Below are positions 50,704-58,498 of a stretch of 64,000 nt of DNA, one piece after another. The translations under genes were made by a program, and so were the position numbers. The notes beneath the pieces were generated by a model. The model ran no database searches and was not told the DNA's origin. It was given only the letters and a program-made list of their open reading frames with translations. Every line of letters starts with the position of its first letter. Position 1 is the first letter of the stretch. This stretch comes from an uncultured Mollicutes bacterium (GTDB lineage Bacteria > Bacillota_I > Bacilli_A > RFN20 > CAG-288): positions 1 to 64,000 of the forward strand of contig UQDS01000001.1 of NCBI GenBank assembly GCA_900539865.1, in the 5' to 3' direction.

Positions 50704-53302
50704 GAAGAACAAACCCACAATTACCTACACCGAAAATATTGTCAAATCGGACATGTCCGATGTTTTGGTCACCGCTTTTAATCGCTATGCAAAAGAAGTT
50801 ATTACTGACCGTGCGATTCCGGATGCAAGAGATGGATTAAAGCCAGTACAACGCCGTATCATCTACGATATGTTTGACCAGGGCTATCTTCATACAAAGC
50901 CCACAGTAAAGTCAGCCACAATTGTCGGTCATGTCATGGGTCATTTTCATCCTCATGGTGACTCTTCTATTTATGACGCATTGGTTCACATGTCCCAGAC
51001 TTGGAAGATGGAAGCGCCTTTAGTTGCATTCCAAGGTAACAACGGTTCAATCGATGACGATCCTGCCGCCGCTTATCGTTATACAGAGGCAAAATTATCT
51101 GAGCTTGCCGAGTATCTCTGCATGGATTTAGAAAAGAAAACAGTGAAGATGGTTCCGACTTTTGATGATAAATCATTGGAACCTACTGTTTTACCTAGCC
51201 GTTTTCCCAACCTTCTTATCAATGGAACAAATGGTATTGCCGTTGGTTCTTCGACCTACATTCCTCCGCACAACTTATCCGAAGTTATCGATGGTACAAT
51301 TTACCGCATTCAGCATAAACGCGCGAATTTAGAAGACTTGATGAAGTTCATTCCAGGCCCTGATTTTCCTACCGGTGGTATCATCGACGATCGCGAAACA
51401 TTAAAGAATCTCTACGAGACAGGTAATGCCAATTTTTATCTTTATTGTCGCACTTATATTGACGAGGAAGAACACGCTATTGTCATCACCGAGATTCCCT
51501 ATGGTGAATGCAAGATTAAATTTGTCTCTAATCTTGTCAAAATCAAAGAGACAGATAAACTTGATAACATCGAAGATATCATCGATGAATCCGCAAAAGA
51601 TGATGTTAAAATTGTCATTCAAATCAAAGAAAATGCCAATCCGCTTGACATCCTTTGTTACTTGCAAAACAAAGGTGCTTTAAGAAGCACCATCAGCTGC
51701 AATTTCTTAGCGATTGACCACGGTCATCCTAAGACAATGCCTTTGATTGAACTTTTAGATTCCTTTATCAATCACCAGCGTGAAATCTCTCGCAGAGCGT
51801 ATCGTTTTGATTTGAAAACGGCTAGTGATCGCCTTGAGATTGTCGCCGGTTATATGAAGGCTTACTCTATCTTAAATGAGATCATTGAGAAAATCAGAAA
51901 ATGCTCCGGCAAAGAAGGCGTCAAACAGATGTTACAAAACGATTATCAATTTACAGAGCGCCAGTCGGAAGCTATCGCTATGATGCCTTTATATCGTCTT
52001 TCTAACACAGATATCGTCGCCCTGAGGAAAGAAGAAGACGAATTGAAAAATCATGTGATTCCTGAAATTGAGGGCATCTTAAATGATCCGGATAAACTCG
52101 ATAAGACCATCATCGAAATATTAAAAGAAATCCGCAAAAAATTCGCTCGTCCTCGCAAGACAGAAATTCTTGATGAAAAGCAAGTTTTCAACGCGGTCGA
52201 TCCGACTAAACTCATCGCTAAAGAAGATGTTTACGTCGCTTTAACCTATGACGGCTATGGCAAGAGAACCAGTTTGAAATCTTACCAAGCAAGCGCTAAG
52301 ACAATCGGTGAAAACGACCCGTTGAATTTACCGAAGATGAAACCGGGAGACCATTTAGTCTATGCTGGTCTTTGCGATACACACCAGGGCTTATTGGTCT
52401 TTACAAACACCGGAAATTACGCTTATATCCCTGTGCATACTCTCTCTGAATTAAAATGGAAGGAAGAAGGAAAACACCTCAACAACATCACAGGATTAAA
52501 GGCGGAAGAGCGCATTGTGAAAGTATTCCGCATCGATGACTTCAAAGAAGGTGTCAATGTGGTAATGTTGACAAAAGACAATAAGATCAAGCGCACACCT
52601 TTGACAGAATTCACGCAGACGAGTTTGACAAAACGTCCTCTTAGAGCTTGTAAAATTGCTGCCAAAGATGACTACTTAGTCGATGTCTGCATGACTAGCG
52701 GTAACTCCGATGTCATTGTCGTAGATGATCTTGGCCGTGCATCGCGCTTCAACGAAAGTGAAATACCTTTGGTTTCCACCGGTGCAATCGGCGTAAAAGC
52801 GATATCTAGCGGCATTGAAAGTGCTCCTCTTGTTTCTCTTATCTCTCTTTCGAGCACGGAGACTACACTGCTCTTTGTCCTCGCTTCTAAGCGTGCTGCG
52901 CGTTTGATTCGCTCCACTGATATTCCAACGACGGAGAGACTTGGCGCTAAGACAAATCTCGTAAAAGTTCTTAAGAAGAACCCCTTTAAAATTGTCGCTG
53001 CCCGCAAGATTGTAAAGATGAGAGATAATAAAAACTTCATCTCATTGACAACAGCAGAATCCTCTGTTGCAGTCGATATCAACTCGTTAAACCCCATTGC
53101 CCCTAATGCCGAAATGCGCGAGAATTTGACGATGTTAAAGGGTCAAGTGTTTGGCTATAATGACTTTGGCGAAATCATCGATGAAGAATTCGTCGTGGAG
53201 GAACCTATCGCATTAAAGCCAGCGAAAGTCAAAGCCAAGATCGATGATGCTGATACACAATTATCGCTTTTTGATCTCTTTGAAAGAGACAAAAACAAAT
53301 AA
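50693..53302 (+). CDS. parC: DNA topoisomerase IV subunit A
   Basis: An 869-residue breakage-reunion subunit. It has the quinolone-determining segment (GHVMGHFHPHGDSSIYDALVHMSQ region, near residue 85) with Ser-Ser as in susceptible ParC. The catalytic Tyr lies in AAAYRYTE (the usual residue before RYTE is Met rather than Tyr, so Tyr placement should be checked). A C-terminal beta-pinwheel follows. AAAGGAGG precedes the ATG inside parE. With ParE it decatenates daughter chromosomes, an activity needed near the terminus, whose dif site lies 3.7 kb downstream. Confidence 0.95.
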   Translation: MRNKKNKPTITYTENIVKSDMSDVLVTAFNRYAKEVITDRAIPDARDGLKPVQRRIIYDMFDQGYLHTKPTVKSATIVGHVMGHFHPHGDSSIYDALVHMSQTWKMEAPLVAFQGNNGSIDDDPAAAYRYTEAKLSELAEYLCMDLEKKTVKMVPTFDDKSLEPTVLPSRFPNLLINGTNGIAVGSSTYIPPHNLSEVIDGTIYRIQHKRANLEDLMKFIPGPDFPTGGIIDDRETLKNLYETGNANFYLYCRTYIDEEEHAIVITEIPYGECKIKFVSNLVKIKETDKLDNIEDIIDESAKDDVKIVIQIKENANPLDILCYLQNKGALRSTISCNFLAIDHGHPKTMPLIELLDSFINHQREISRRAYRFDLKTASDRLEIVAGYMKAYSILNEIIEKIRKCSGKEGVKQMLQNDYQFTERQSEAIAMMPLYRLSNTDIVALRKEEDELKNHVIPEIEGILNDPDKLDKTIIEILKEIRKKFARPRKTEILDEKQVFNAVDPTKLIAKEDVYVALTYDGYGKRTSLKSYQASAKTIGENDPLNLPKMKPGDHLVYAGLCDTHQGLLVFTNTGNYAYIPVHTLSELKWKEEGKHLNNITGLKAEERIVKVFRIDDFKEGVNVVMLTKDNKIKRTPLTEFTQTSLTKRPLRACKIAAKDDYLVDVCMTSGNSDVIVVDDLGRASRFNESEIPLVSTGAIGVKAISSGIESAPLVSLISLSSTETTLLFVLASKRAARLIRSTDIPTTERLGAKTNLVKVLKKNPFKIVAARKIVKMRDNKNFISLTTAESSVAVDINSLNPIAPNAEMRENLTMLKGQVFGYNDFGEIIDEEFVVEEPIALKPAKVKAKIDDADTQLSLFDLFERDKNK

Positions 53303-53355
53303 ATAAAGTATACTAATAATAATCTTACTGTAACAAGTAGAAAGGAGACGCATTT

Positions 53356-54507
53356 ATGTTCTTCCGTAAAACTAAAACAAGCGGTGTTACCGCTGAAATC
53401 CGCGTTCGCAGATGCTATGGCTGCGGTGCAATCTTACAAGATCAAGATCCCAATGATGTCGGTTATATTCCACCGGAAAAATTCGCTTCGGATGATGATA
53501 ACCTCTGTGAGCGTTGCTATAAATTAAGACATTATTCCAAGCTTAAAAACACGGGTGACTTCACCATTGATTATGTCACGATTTTAAACGCCGCCAAAGA
53601 GGATCACGCTTTGGTTTGCTATGTTATCAACGCCTTCTTCTTAGAAGGTAGCATTTTGAAAGGAATTGGCAAATTCCTTCCGGAAAATGTCTTGTTCATC
53701 ATCAATAAGAGAGATTTGTTCAACAAATCTTATTCGGATGAATATCTTATCCGCAAGACGAAAAAGCTCTTAGAAAAAGAGAATATCATCGCTGATAAGA
53801 TCGAAGTCACTTCTTCCTCTGTCGCAAGCAAACCTGACAGCGATTTATTGGCGCGCATCAATTCCTTAAGAAATGGTAAGGACGTCTATTTTGTCGGCGC
53901 TTATCAAGTCGGTAAATCGTCTCTTATCAACGCCTTGCTTTTAGGCTATTCTAACCGTACCGATAAGATGATTACTACCTCTCCCTATCCGGGAACTACC
54001 TTGGATGTAATCTCTATTCCGTTAGATAATGATAGTTACATTTATGACACTCCTGGTATTAATAACTCTAGTTCCATCATCTCTTTCTTAGAACCCGAAG
54101 TCGTCAAATACATCTTGCCTAGAAATGAGGTTAGACCTGAGACTTATCTTGCAAAAGAAGGTCAGTCCTTCCTCTTCTCTAACTTCGCTCGCTTTGATTT
54201 TGTAAGCGGTGAAAAGACAAACTTCACCTTCTATAAATCCAATGATTTAACCTTGCAGAGAAGCAAGATTGATAAAGCAGACAATTTGTTAAAATCCATT
54301 TATACGAACAAAAACGATCCTGTCAGAACCGAAAAGGTAAACGGTACAGCTTTCTTGAAGAAAGTGACCATTTCTGCTTTAAATGACACCATCAATAGAA
54401 TCATCATCACCGGTTTAGGCTTTGTGGAATTCTCCGGCAAGAATCAAGTGATTGATGTCTATGTCCCGCAGTGTGTTGATGTCACTTTAGAGAGCAACGC
54501 CATTTAA
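53356..54507 (+). CDS. yqeH: Circularly permuted GTPase YqeH
   Basis: A 383-residue ribosome-assembly GTPase acting on the 30S subunit. N-terminal zinc finger (CYGCG and CERCY), then the permuted G domain order G4 (NKRD) - G5 - G1 (GAYQVGKSS) - G3 (DTPG), and a C-terminal RNA-binding-like domain. The permuted order identifies the family. AAAGGAG upstream sets the start. First gene of yqeH-nadD/yqeK-rsfS, the conserved Firmicutes ribosome-biogenesis group. Confidence 0.95.
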   Translation: MFFRKTKTSGVTAEIRVRRCYGCGAILQDQDPNDVGYIPPEKFASDDDNLCERCYKLRHYSKLKNTGDFTIDYVTILNAAKEDHALVCYVINAFFLEGSILKGIGKFLPENVLFIINKRDLFNKSYSDEYLIRKTKKLLEKENIIADKIEVTSSSVASKPDSDLLARINSLRNGKDVYFVGAYQVGKSSLINALLLGYSNRTDKMITTSPYPGTTLDVISIPLDNDSYIYDTPGINNSSSIISFLEPEVVKYILPRNEVRPETYLAKEGQSFLFSNFARFDFVSGEKTNFTFYKSNDLTLQRSKIDKADNLLKSIYTNKNDPVRTEKVNGTAFLKKVTISALNDTINRIIITGLGFVEFSGKNQVIDVYVPQCVDVTLESNAI

Positions 54508-54508
54508 G

Positions 54509-55582
54509 ATGGAAGACATCGTATACATTGCTTCTTTTGATCCGGTTACCAATGAAGATGTCCGTGTAGTTCGAAACATCCAATCTTATTTATCTTTTGA
54601 AGTTTCTTCTATTACGATCGCTTTGATTAAAGACTCTTTCTCACACGAAGAAGTCTATCACAGACAGGCGATGGTAAAGCGTGCTTTTCCCGATTTAAAC
54701 GTGTTTACAATCGATCGAGAAATTCATAATTTTTCTATTTTAAAAGAGATCTTCCCTGGAAAGAAAATCGTAGTTAGCTATCATTATTTGCGTTCTTTGA
54801 GCTTTGGTTTTCTCACAGGGGATGATAGCTTTACCTTGCTATTAAGCGGTATGGAAATGCTCGACTATCACAAAGAGAGCAACCGATGTCTTGTCTCTCA
54901 GATTCCCTATGAAGGTCATATGCAAGAAAGCAATCTGCAAAGTGGAATCTACTTAGATGCTCCTTTAGAAGTTTTAAACTATATTGCCTCTAATAAACTC
55001 TACTTCTGTTCTCGTTTAGCCTATATGGAAGGAACCCACCGTTACAATCATTCTGTCAGTGTCGCAAACACTGCTTTCCAAATTGGAAAAAACGCTGGTT
55101 TAAATCCGTTGTTATGTTTCCAAATGGGTCTTTTCCACGATGCTACCAAGAAGTTTTCGCTAAAACAAAGTTTAGAAATCATGCAAAAAGCGTTTCCTGA
55201 ATATCTACCATGCCCTGAATATGCTTTACATCAATTTACAGGTGCCTATTTTGCAAAAAACGTCTTTCATCTTCCTACCAGTGTTATCTCTCCTATCATG
55301 TTTCATTGCACGGGAAGAGGTGAAATGACACAGATGGAAAAGTGTCTCTTCATCGCGGATAAAGTAGAGCCTACTCGTTTCTATAAAACCAAAGAAATGC
55401 GTGAGATCGCTTTAAAGAATTTAGATGAAGGTTTCCTTTCTGTCTTAGAAAATTTAGTTCAACATTACAAAGAAAAACATGTCAATTTTCTCGACAATCC
55501 CTTATCGATTGATATGTATACATCATATTTGAATTTAGGAGGTGAATATGCTCAAGAACACAACGACAAAGAAAACGTTTGA
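54509..55582 (+). CDS. Fusion of a degenerate NadD-like domain and YqeK-type HD hydrolase
   Basis: A 357-residue fusion. Residues 1-165 have the NadD outline (SFDPVTNED at 9-17 for GxFDPxHxGH, and the C-terminal LEVLNYIASNKLYF helix). The HxGH histidines are replaced by Thr, Glu and Asp, and the ISSTxIR motif is missing, so adenylyltransferase activity is doubtful. Residues about 170-357 are a YqeK HD-domain phosphohydrolase with HSVSVA and FHDATKK, intact, of the family hydrolysing Ap4A symmetrically. In other Firmicutes nadD and yqeK are adjacent genes between yqeH and rsfS. Starts one base after yqeH. Confidence 0.85.
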   Translation: MEDIVYIASFDPVTNEDVRVVRNIQSYLSFEVSSITIALIKDSFSHEEVYHRQAMVKRAFPDLNVFTIDREIHNFSILKEIFPGKKIVVSYHYLRSLSFGFLTGDDSFTLLLSGMEMLDYHKESNRCLVSQIPYEGHMQESNLQSGIYLDAPLEVLNYIASNKLYFCSRLAYMEGTHRYNHSVSVANTAFQIGKNAGLNPLLCFQMGLFHDATKKFSLKQSLEIMQKAFPEYLPCPEYALHQFTGAYFAKNVFHLPTSVISPIMFHCTGRGEMTQMEKCLFIADKVEPTRFYKTKEMREIALKNLDEGFLSVLENLVQHYKEKHVNFLDNPLSIDMYTSYLNLGGEYAQEHNDKENV

Positions 55583-56000
55583 ATATAAGGACAAAGGCAG
55601 CATTCGTGCCATGCGACCGCTTCACATCGCGCAAGATTTATCTTACAACTGGAGTGATGATGTTGTCGTTTATGACGTTAGAAACAACTCTCCTTTTGTC
55701 TCTTATTATGTAGTTGCTAGCGCAAGCAACGAACGCCGCTTAAAAGCCCTTGTTACAAGCGCTAAAGAATCTCTTTATGACAATTATAAAGAGATTGATC
55801 ACGTTGAAGGAAGAAATGATTCCAATTGGTTTTTAATCGATGCGAAAGACATTGTCATCCAGCTCTTCACCAAAGAAGAAAGAGCACGTGTTCAATTTGA
55901 TCAACTTTACCAGGATTGTCCGCACAAGCTTATCGTTCAAAAGGAAGAACCGGTTTACCGCAGAAGAAAGAAACCTGTTGTCACCACTTTTGAAGAATAA
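55548..56000 (+). CDS. rsfS: Ribosomal silencing factor RsfS
   Basis: A 150-residue RsfS (YbeB/Iojap) that binds L14 and keeps subunits apart in starvation. The core (VVYDVRNNSPFVSYYVVASASNERRLKAL onward, WFLIDAKDIVIQLFTKEER) matches. The N-terminus has about 30 extra basic residues and the C-terminus a basic RRRKKP tail. AGGAGG at 55537-55542 lies five bases before ATG 55548; GTG two codons earlier would overlap it. It overlaps the previous gene by 35 bases in another frame. Confidence 0.9.
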   Translation: MLKNTTTKKTFEYKDKGSIRAMRPLHIAQDLSYNWSDDVVVYDVRNNSPFVSYYVVASASNERRLKALVTSAKESLYDNYKEIDHVEGRNDSNWFLIDAKDIVIQLFTKEERARVQFDQLYQDCPHKLIVQKEEPVYRRRKKPVVTTFEE

Positions 56001-56011
56001 TTTTTTCTATC

Positions 56012-56704
56012 ATGGACAAGAAAAAAATCTTAGTTATCTGCGCGCAAAAAGAAGAGTTTGACGGTATCTTTTTTGAACGCGAAAAGAAAATTTACCAAGA
56101 AGATATTTATTATCTTGAAGAGGATAATTTCATTGCCTATGTAGCCACAGGCGGCATTGGAAAAACCGCAATCGCATACCACTTAGGTAGATTATTAAGC
56201 GTGTTGAAAGTGGATTTAATCATCAATACAGGTGTTGCTGGTTCTCTTTCTAAAGAAGTCACACCCTTTGATACCTTTGTTTCTACCAGAGCCGCTTATT
56301 ACGATGTGGATGTTCGCGCCTTTGGTTATCAATTGGGACAGATGTGTGGTCAACCTCTCTACTTTGAAGCGGATCCAAAAGCATTGCGTGCAGCGATAAA
56401 CGTCGCAGGAGATAAGATTAAAACTGGTTTGATTCTTTCCGGCGATAACTTTATCACAGGAAAAAATATTCCTTCTTATTTATATACCGATTTTGAAAAT
56501 CCATGTGCTATCGATATGGAATCTGCTGCAGTAGCTCAGGTTGCAAATATGGCACATATTCCCTTCTTAATCATACGAAGCATTTCTGATGATCCGAATT
56601 CTGAGTCTAACAATCAGGATACCTATGACAATAGATTAGAAGATACTTGTATCTCTGCAGGAAGAATGACATATCATATCATTCAAGAGTATTCTAAAAG
56701 ATAG
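56012..56704 (+). CDS. mtnN: 5'-methylthioadenosine/S-adenosylhomocysteine nucleosidase
   Basis: A 230-residue nucleosidase removing adenine from MTA and SAH, recycling SAM by-products. Family segments are GGIGKTAIA, INTGVAGS, IDMESAAVAQVA and RSISDDP, covering the active-site Glu and Asp. No ribosome binding site is visible before ATG, so it probably depends on readthrough from rsfS, 11 bases upstream. Last plus-strand gene before the dif region. Its terminator overlaps the first TAGT repeat. Confidence 0.94.
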   Translation: MDKKKILVICAQKEEFDGIFFEREKKIYQEDIYYLEEDNFIAYVATGGIGKTAIAYHLGRLLSVLKVDLIINTGVAGSLSKEVTPFDTFVSTRAAYYDVDVRAFGYQLGQMCGQPLYFEADPKALRAAINVAGDKIKTGLILSGDNFITGKNIPSYLYTDFENPCAIDMESAAVAQVANMAHIPFLIIRSISDDPNSESNNQDTYDNRLEDTCISAGRMTYHIIQEYSKR

Positions 56705-56731
56705 TAATATTTTAGTACTATAAACCTACTA
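56702..56731 (+). repeat. TAGT unit 1 of 6
   Basis: Half-site TAGT at 56702, then after 11 bases the 19-bp dyad TAGTAC-N7-CTACTA (56713-56731). Dyad centre about 250 bp left of the dif centre. Its right part is shared with the mtnN terminator stem. Confidence 0.85.
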
Positions 56732-56754
56732 AGAGTATATTAGTAGGTTTTTTT
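56722..56754 (+). terminator. Intrinsic terminator of mtnN
   Basis: AAACCTACTA (56722-56731) pairs perfectly with TAGTAGGTTT (56741-56750), continuing into a seven-base T run. Confidence 0.92.
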
Positions 56755-56770
56755 CATTTAAATATCAATA

Positions 56771-56800
56771 TAGTAATTTAATAGTACTAATAAAATACTA
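56771..56800 (+). repeat. TAGT unit 2 of 6
   Basis: TAGT at 56771 and, 11 bases on, TAGTAC-N7-ATACTA (56782-56800). Dyad centre about 181 bp left of the dif centre. Confidence 0.9.
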
Positions 56801-56859
56801 TTTCAAAAAAAACAGATCTGTAATAGACGATGAAATATGTTTTAAATCAACAGAATATA

Positions 56860-56889
56860 TAGTACATATTTAGTAACAATTATCTACTA
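56860..56889 (+). repeat. TAGT unit 3 of 6
   Basis: TAGT at 56860 and, 11 bases on, TAGTAA-N7-CTACTA (56871-56889). Dyad centre about 92 bp left of the dif centre. The most diverged central hexamer, but spacing is exact. Confidence 0.85.
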
Positions 56890-56958
56890 ATTATTTTTTA
56901 AACGATTCCGTTCAAATAAACAGTTCAGAATTTTTACTGCAATTTATTAATATATAAG

Positions 56959-56986
56959 TCTTCGTATAATAATAATTATGTTAAAT
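56959..56986 (+). other. dif: dif site for XerC/XerD chromosome dimer resolution
   Basis: A 28-bp sequence with the dif architecture: left 11-bp arm TCTTCGTATAA (56959-56969), six-base centre TAATAA (56970-56975), right 11-bp arm TTATGTTAAAT (56976-56986). The right arm is identical to the XerD-binding arm of E. coli dif, and the left arm shares about 8 of 11 bases with that of Bacillus subtilis, as I recall them. Support from context: 533-bp convergent gap, gene orientation flips here, xerD is 1.5 kb away, and six repeats are centred on it. Confidence 0.88.
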
Positions 56987-57001
56987 GAATTAAAAAAACA
57001 A

Positions 57002-57033
57002 TAAAAAACGAGGATAAATCAAATTACCCTCGT
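57002..57033 (-). terminator. Intrinsic terminator for transcription from deoB
   Basis: ACGAGG (57008-57013) pairs with CCTCGT (57028-57033). On the minus strand the stem is followed by TTTTTTATTG and more T residues. It stops leftward transcription just before dif. Confidence 0.82.
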
Positions 57034-57042
57034 AATTATTAT

Positions 57043-57072
57043 TAGTTTTATTTTAGTACTAATAAAGTACTA
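57043..57072 (+). repeat. TAGT unit 4 of 6
   Basis: TAGT at 57043 and, 11 bases on, TAGTAC-N7-GTACTA (57054-57072), the only copy with a perfect 6-bp dyad. Centre about 91 bp right of the dif centre. Confidence 0.9.
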
Positions 57073-57130
57073 TTATTAAATCGGCTTTATAACGAGAAAG
57101 TATACAAAACTAAGGCTTCTCTATTTAAAT

Positions 57131-57160
57131 TAGTAAAGTTTTAGTACTAATAAATAACTA
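57131..57160 (+). repeat. TAGT unit 5 of 6
   Basis: TAGT at 57131 and, 11 bases on, TAGTAC-N7-TAACTA (57142-57160). Dyad centre about 179 bp right of the dif centre. Confidence 0.9.
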
Positions 57161-57198
57161 ATTATATTTTTATACCAAAATTGCGTATCTATCTTGAT

Positions 57199-57228
57199 TA
57201 GTATATCACTAGTACTATTTTATAACTA
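57199..57228 (+). repeat. TAGT unit 6 of 6
   Basis: TAGT at 57199 and, 11 bases on, TAGTAC-N7-TAACTA (57210-57228). Dyad centre about 247 bp right of the dif centre, ten bases from the end of deoB. Confidence 0.88.
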
Positions 57229-57237
57229 TTTTGTTGT

Positions 57238-58440
57238 TTACACCAATTCATCAATTACTTTTCCAATTTCGTTGGGACTCGGTTCAATTTGGAAATTTTT
57301 CAAAATAGTCTTTCCGATACAAGCAAATGTATCTTCTTCAGGTAACTTTCTTCCATTTTGATAAGAAGGCGAATAAGAAATCAACGGAACTCTTTCTCTC
57401 GTGTGGTCTGTTCCATACCAGGTAGGATCGTTACCATGGTCTGCAGTGATCATCAAGAGATCATCCTCTCTCATATTTTCAACGATCTTTGCTAAATCAG
57501 CATCGAATTCTTCAATGCATTTTCCATAGCCTTCCGGATCTCTTCTATGACCGTATTTGACATCAAAATCAGCTAAATTGACAAAACAAAGGCCTTCAAA
57601 ATCTTTGTTTTTAACAACCTCTAAAGTCTGTAACATACCATCGTGATTCGAGTCGATGTGACTAGATTCTGTCATACCGCGTCCAGCGAAGATGTCATGA
57701 ATTTTACCGATGGCAATGACTTCTTTTCCAGCTTTGACTAAGTCATCCATGGCGGTATTTCCGTTTGGCTCAACCGAATAGTCTCTTCTGTCGCTTGTTC
57801 TAGTGAAGTGTTTGCTATCTGGACCGACAAAAGGACGAGCGATGACACGTCCGACCATCCATTCAGGTTTCATCGTGATTTCACGAGCGATTTCACAAGC
57901 TTGATAAAGTTCTTCTAGAGGAATGACGTCAACGTGGGCAGCAATTTGAAGAACAGAGTCAGCGGAAGTGTAGACAATGAAACATTTTTCATTCATCGCT
58001 TGTTCGCCTAACTCTTCTAAAATAACGGTTCCAGAGGAAGAGTAATTACCGATAAATTTGCGTCCGGTTCTCTTTTCTAACTCATCGATCAATTCTTTGG
58101 GAAAACCTGTATCAGTAAATGTGACCATCGGATTTTCCGTTAAAATACCCATCATTTCCCAATGGCCTGTAAGAGTATCTTTTCCATCGGATGCTTCGCG
58201 CAATGTCTGCACATAGGAATGAGGGTGTAAAACTTGTTCTGTACCTTTGATATCGGCAAGGTCATGAATGCCTAATTTATTCAACGTGGGGATGTGTAAT
58301 CCGCCGCATTTTTCCGCGATATGAACCCAGGTGTTCGATCCGACGTCATTGTGATCGCCGTTAAAAAAACGGTCAGCATCTGGTTCGGATCCGATGCCGA
58401 CAGAGTCCATGACTATCGTAAATATTCGTTTGAATTTCAT
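57238..58440 (-). CDS. deoB: Phosphopentomutase
   Basis: A 400-residue alkaline-phosphatase-fold mutase interconverting ribose- or deoxyribose-1- and 5-phosphate in nucleoside catabolism. RIFTIVMDSVGIGSEPDA, GKDTLTGHWEMMG, the metal-site TADHGNDP and DHTRERVP are hallmarks. The xerD-deoB pairing is also seen in Bacillus (ripX-drm). It may have its own promoter in the 58-base gap. AAAGGAG lies about 11 bases before ATG. Confidence 0.96.
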   Translation of the reverse strand: MKFKRIFTIVMDSVGIGSEPDADRFFNGDHNDVGSNTWVHIAEKCGGLHIPTLNKLGIHDLADIKGTEQVLHPHSYVQTLREASDGKDTLTGHWEMMGILTENPMVTFTDTGFPKELIDELEKRTGRKFIGNYSSSGTVILEELGEQAMNEKCFIVYTSADSVLQIAAHVDVIPLEELYQACEIAREITMKPEWMVGRVIARPFVGPDSKHFTRTSDRRDYSVEPNGNTAMDDLVKAGKEVIAIGKIHDIFAGRGMTESSHIDSNHDGMLQTLEVVKNKDFEGLCFVNLADFDVKYGHRRDPEGYGKCIEEFDADLAKIVENMREDDLLMITADHGNDPTWYGTDHTRERVPLISYSPSYQNGRKLPEEDTFACIGKTILKNFQIEPSPNEIGKVIDELV

Positions 58441-58470
58441 ACAACAAACTTCTCCTTTAACTGTCTTTTT

Positions 58471-58479
58471 ATTATATCA
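58471..58479 (-). promoter_or_regulatory. Extended -10 promoter of deoB
   Basis: On the minus strand this reads TGATATAAT, identical to the elements upstream of dnaB and apt. No good -35 is visible. Confidence 0.6.
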
Positions 58480-58498
58480 CGAATAACCAACGCTTTCG

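Noticed and set aside
56978..57004. Eight-codon mini-ORF (MLNELKKQ) with TATAAT at 56965
   Set aside because: It overlaps the dif right arm, has no ribosome binding site, and the TATAAT is part of the dif left arm and centre.
56702..57228. CRISPR array or plasmid-type replication iterons
   Set aside because: Units are 30 bp but spacing is 68-183 bp without spacer-like uniformity, no cas or rep gene is near, and positions are tied to dif.
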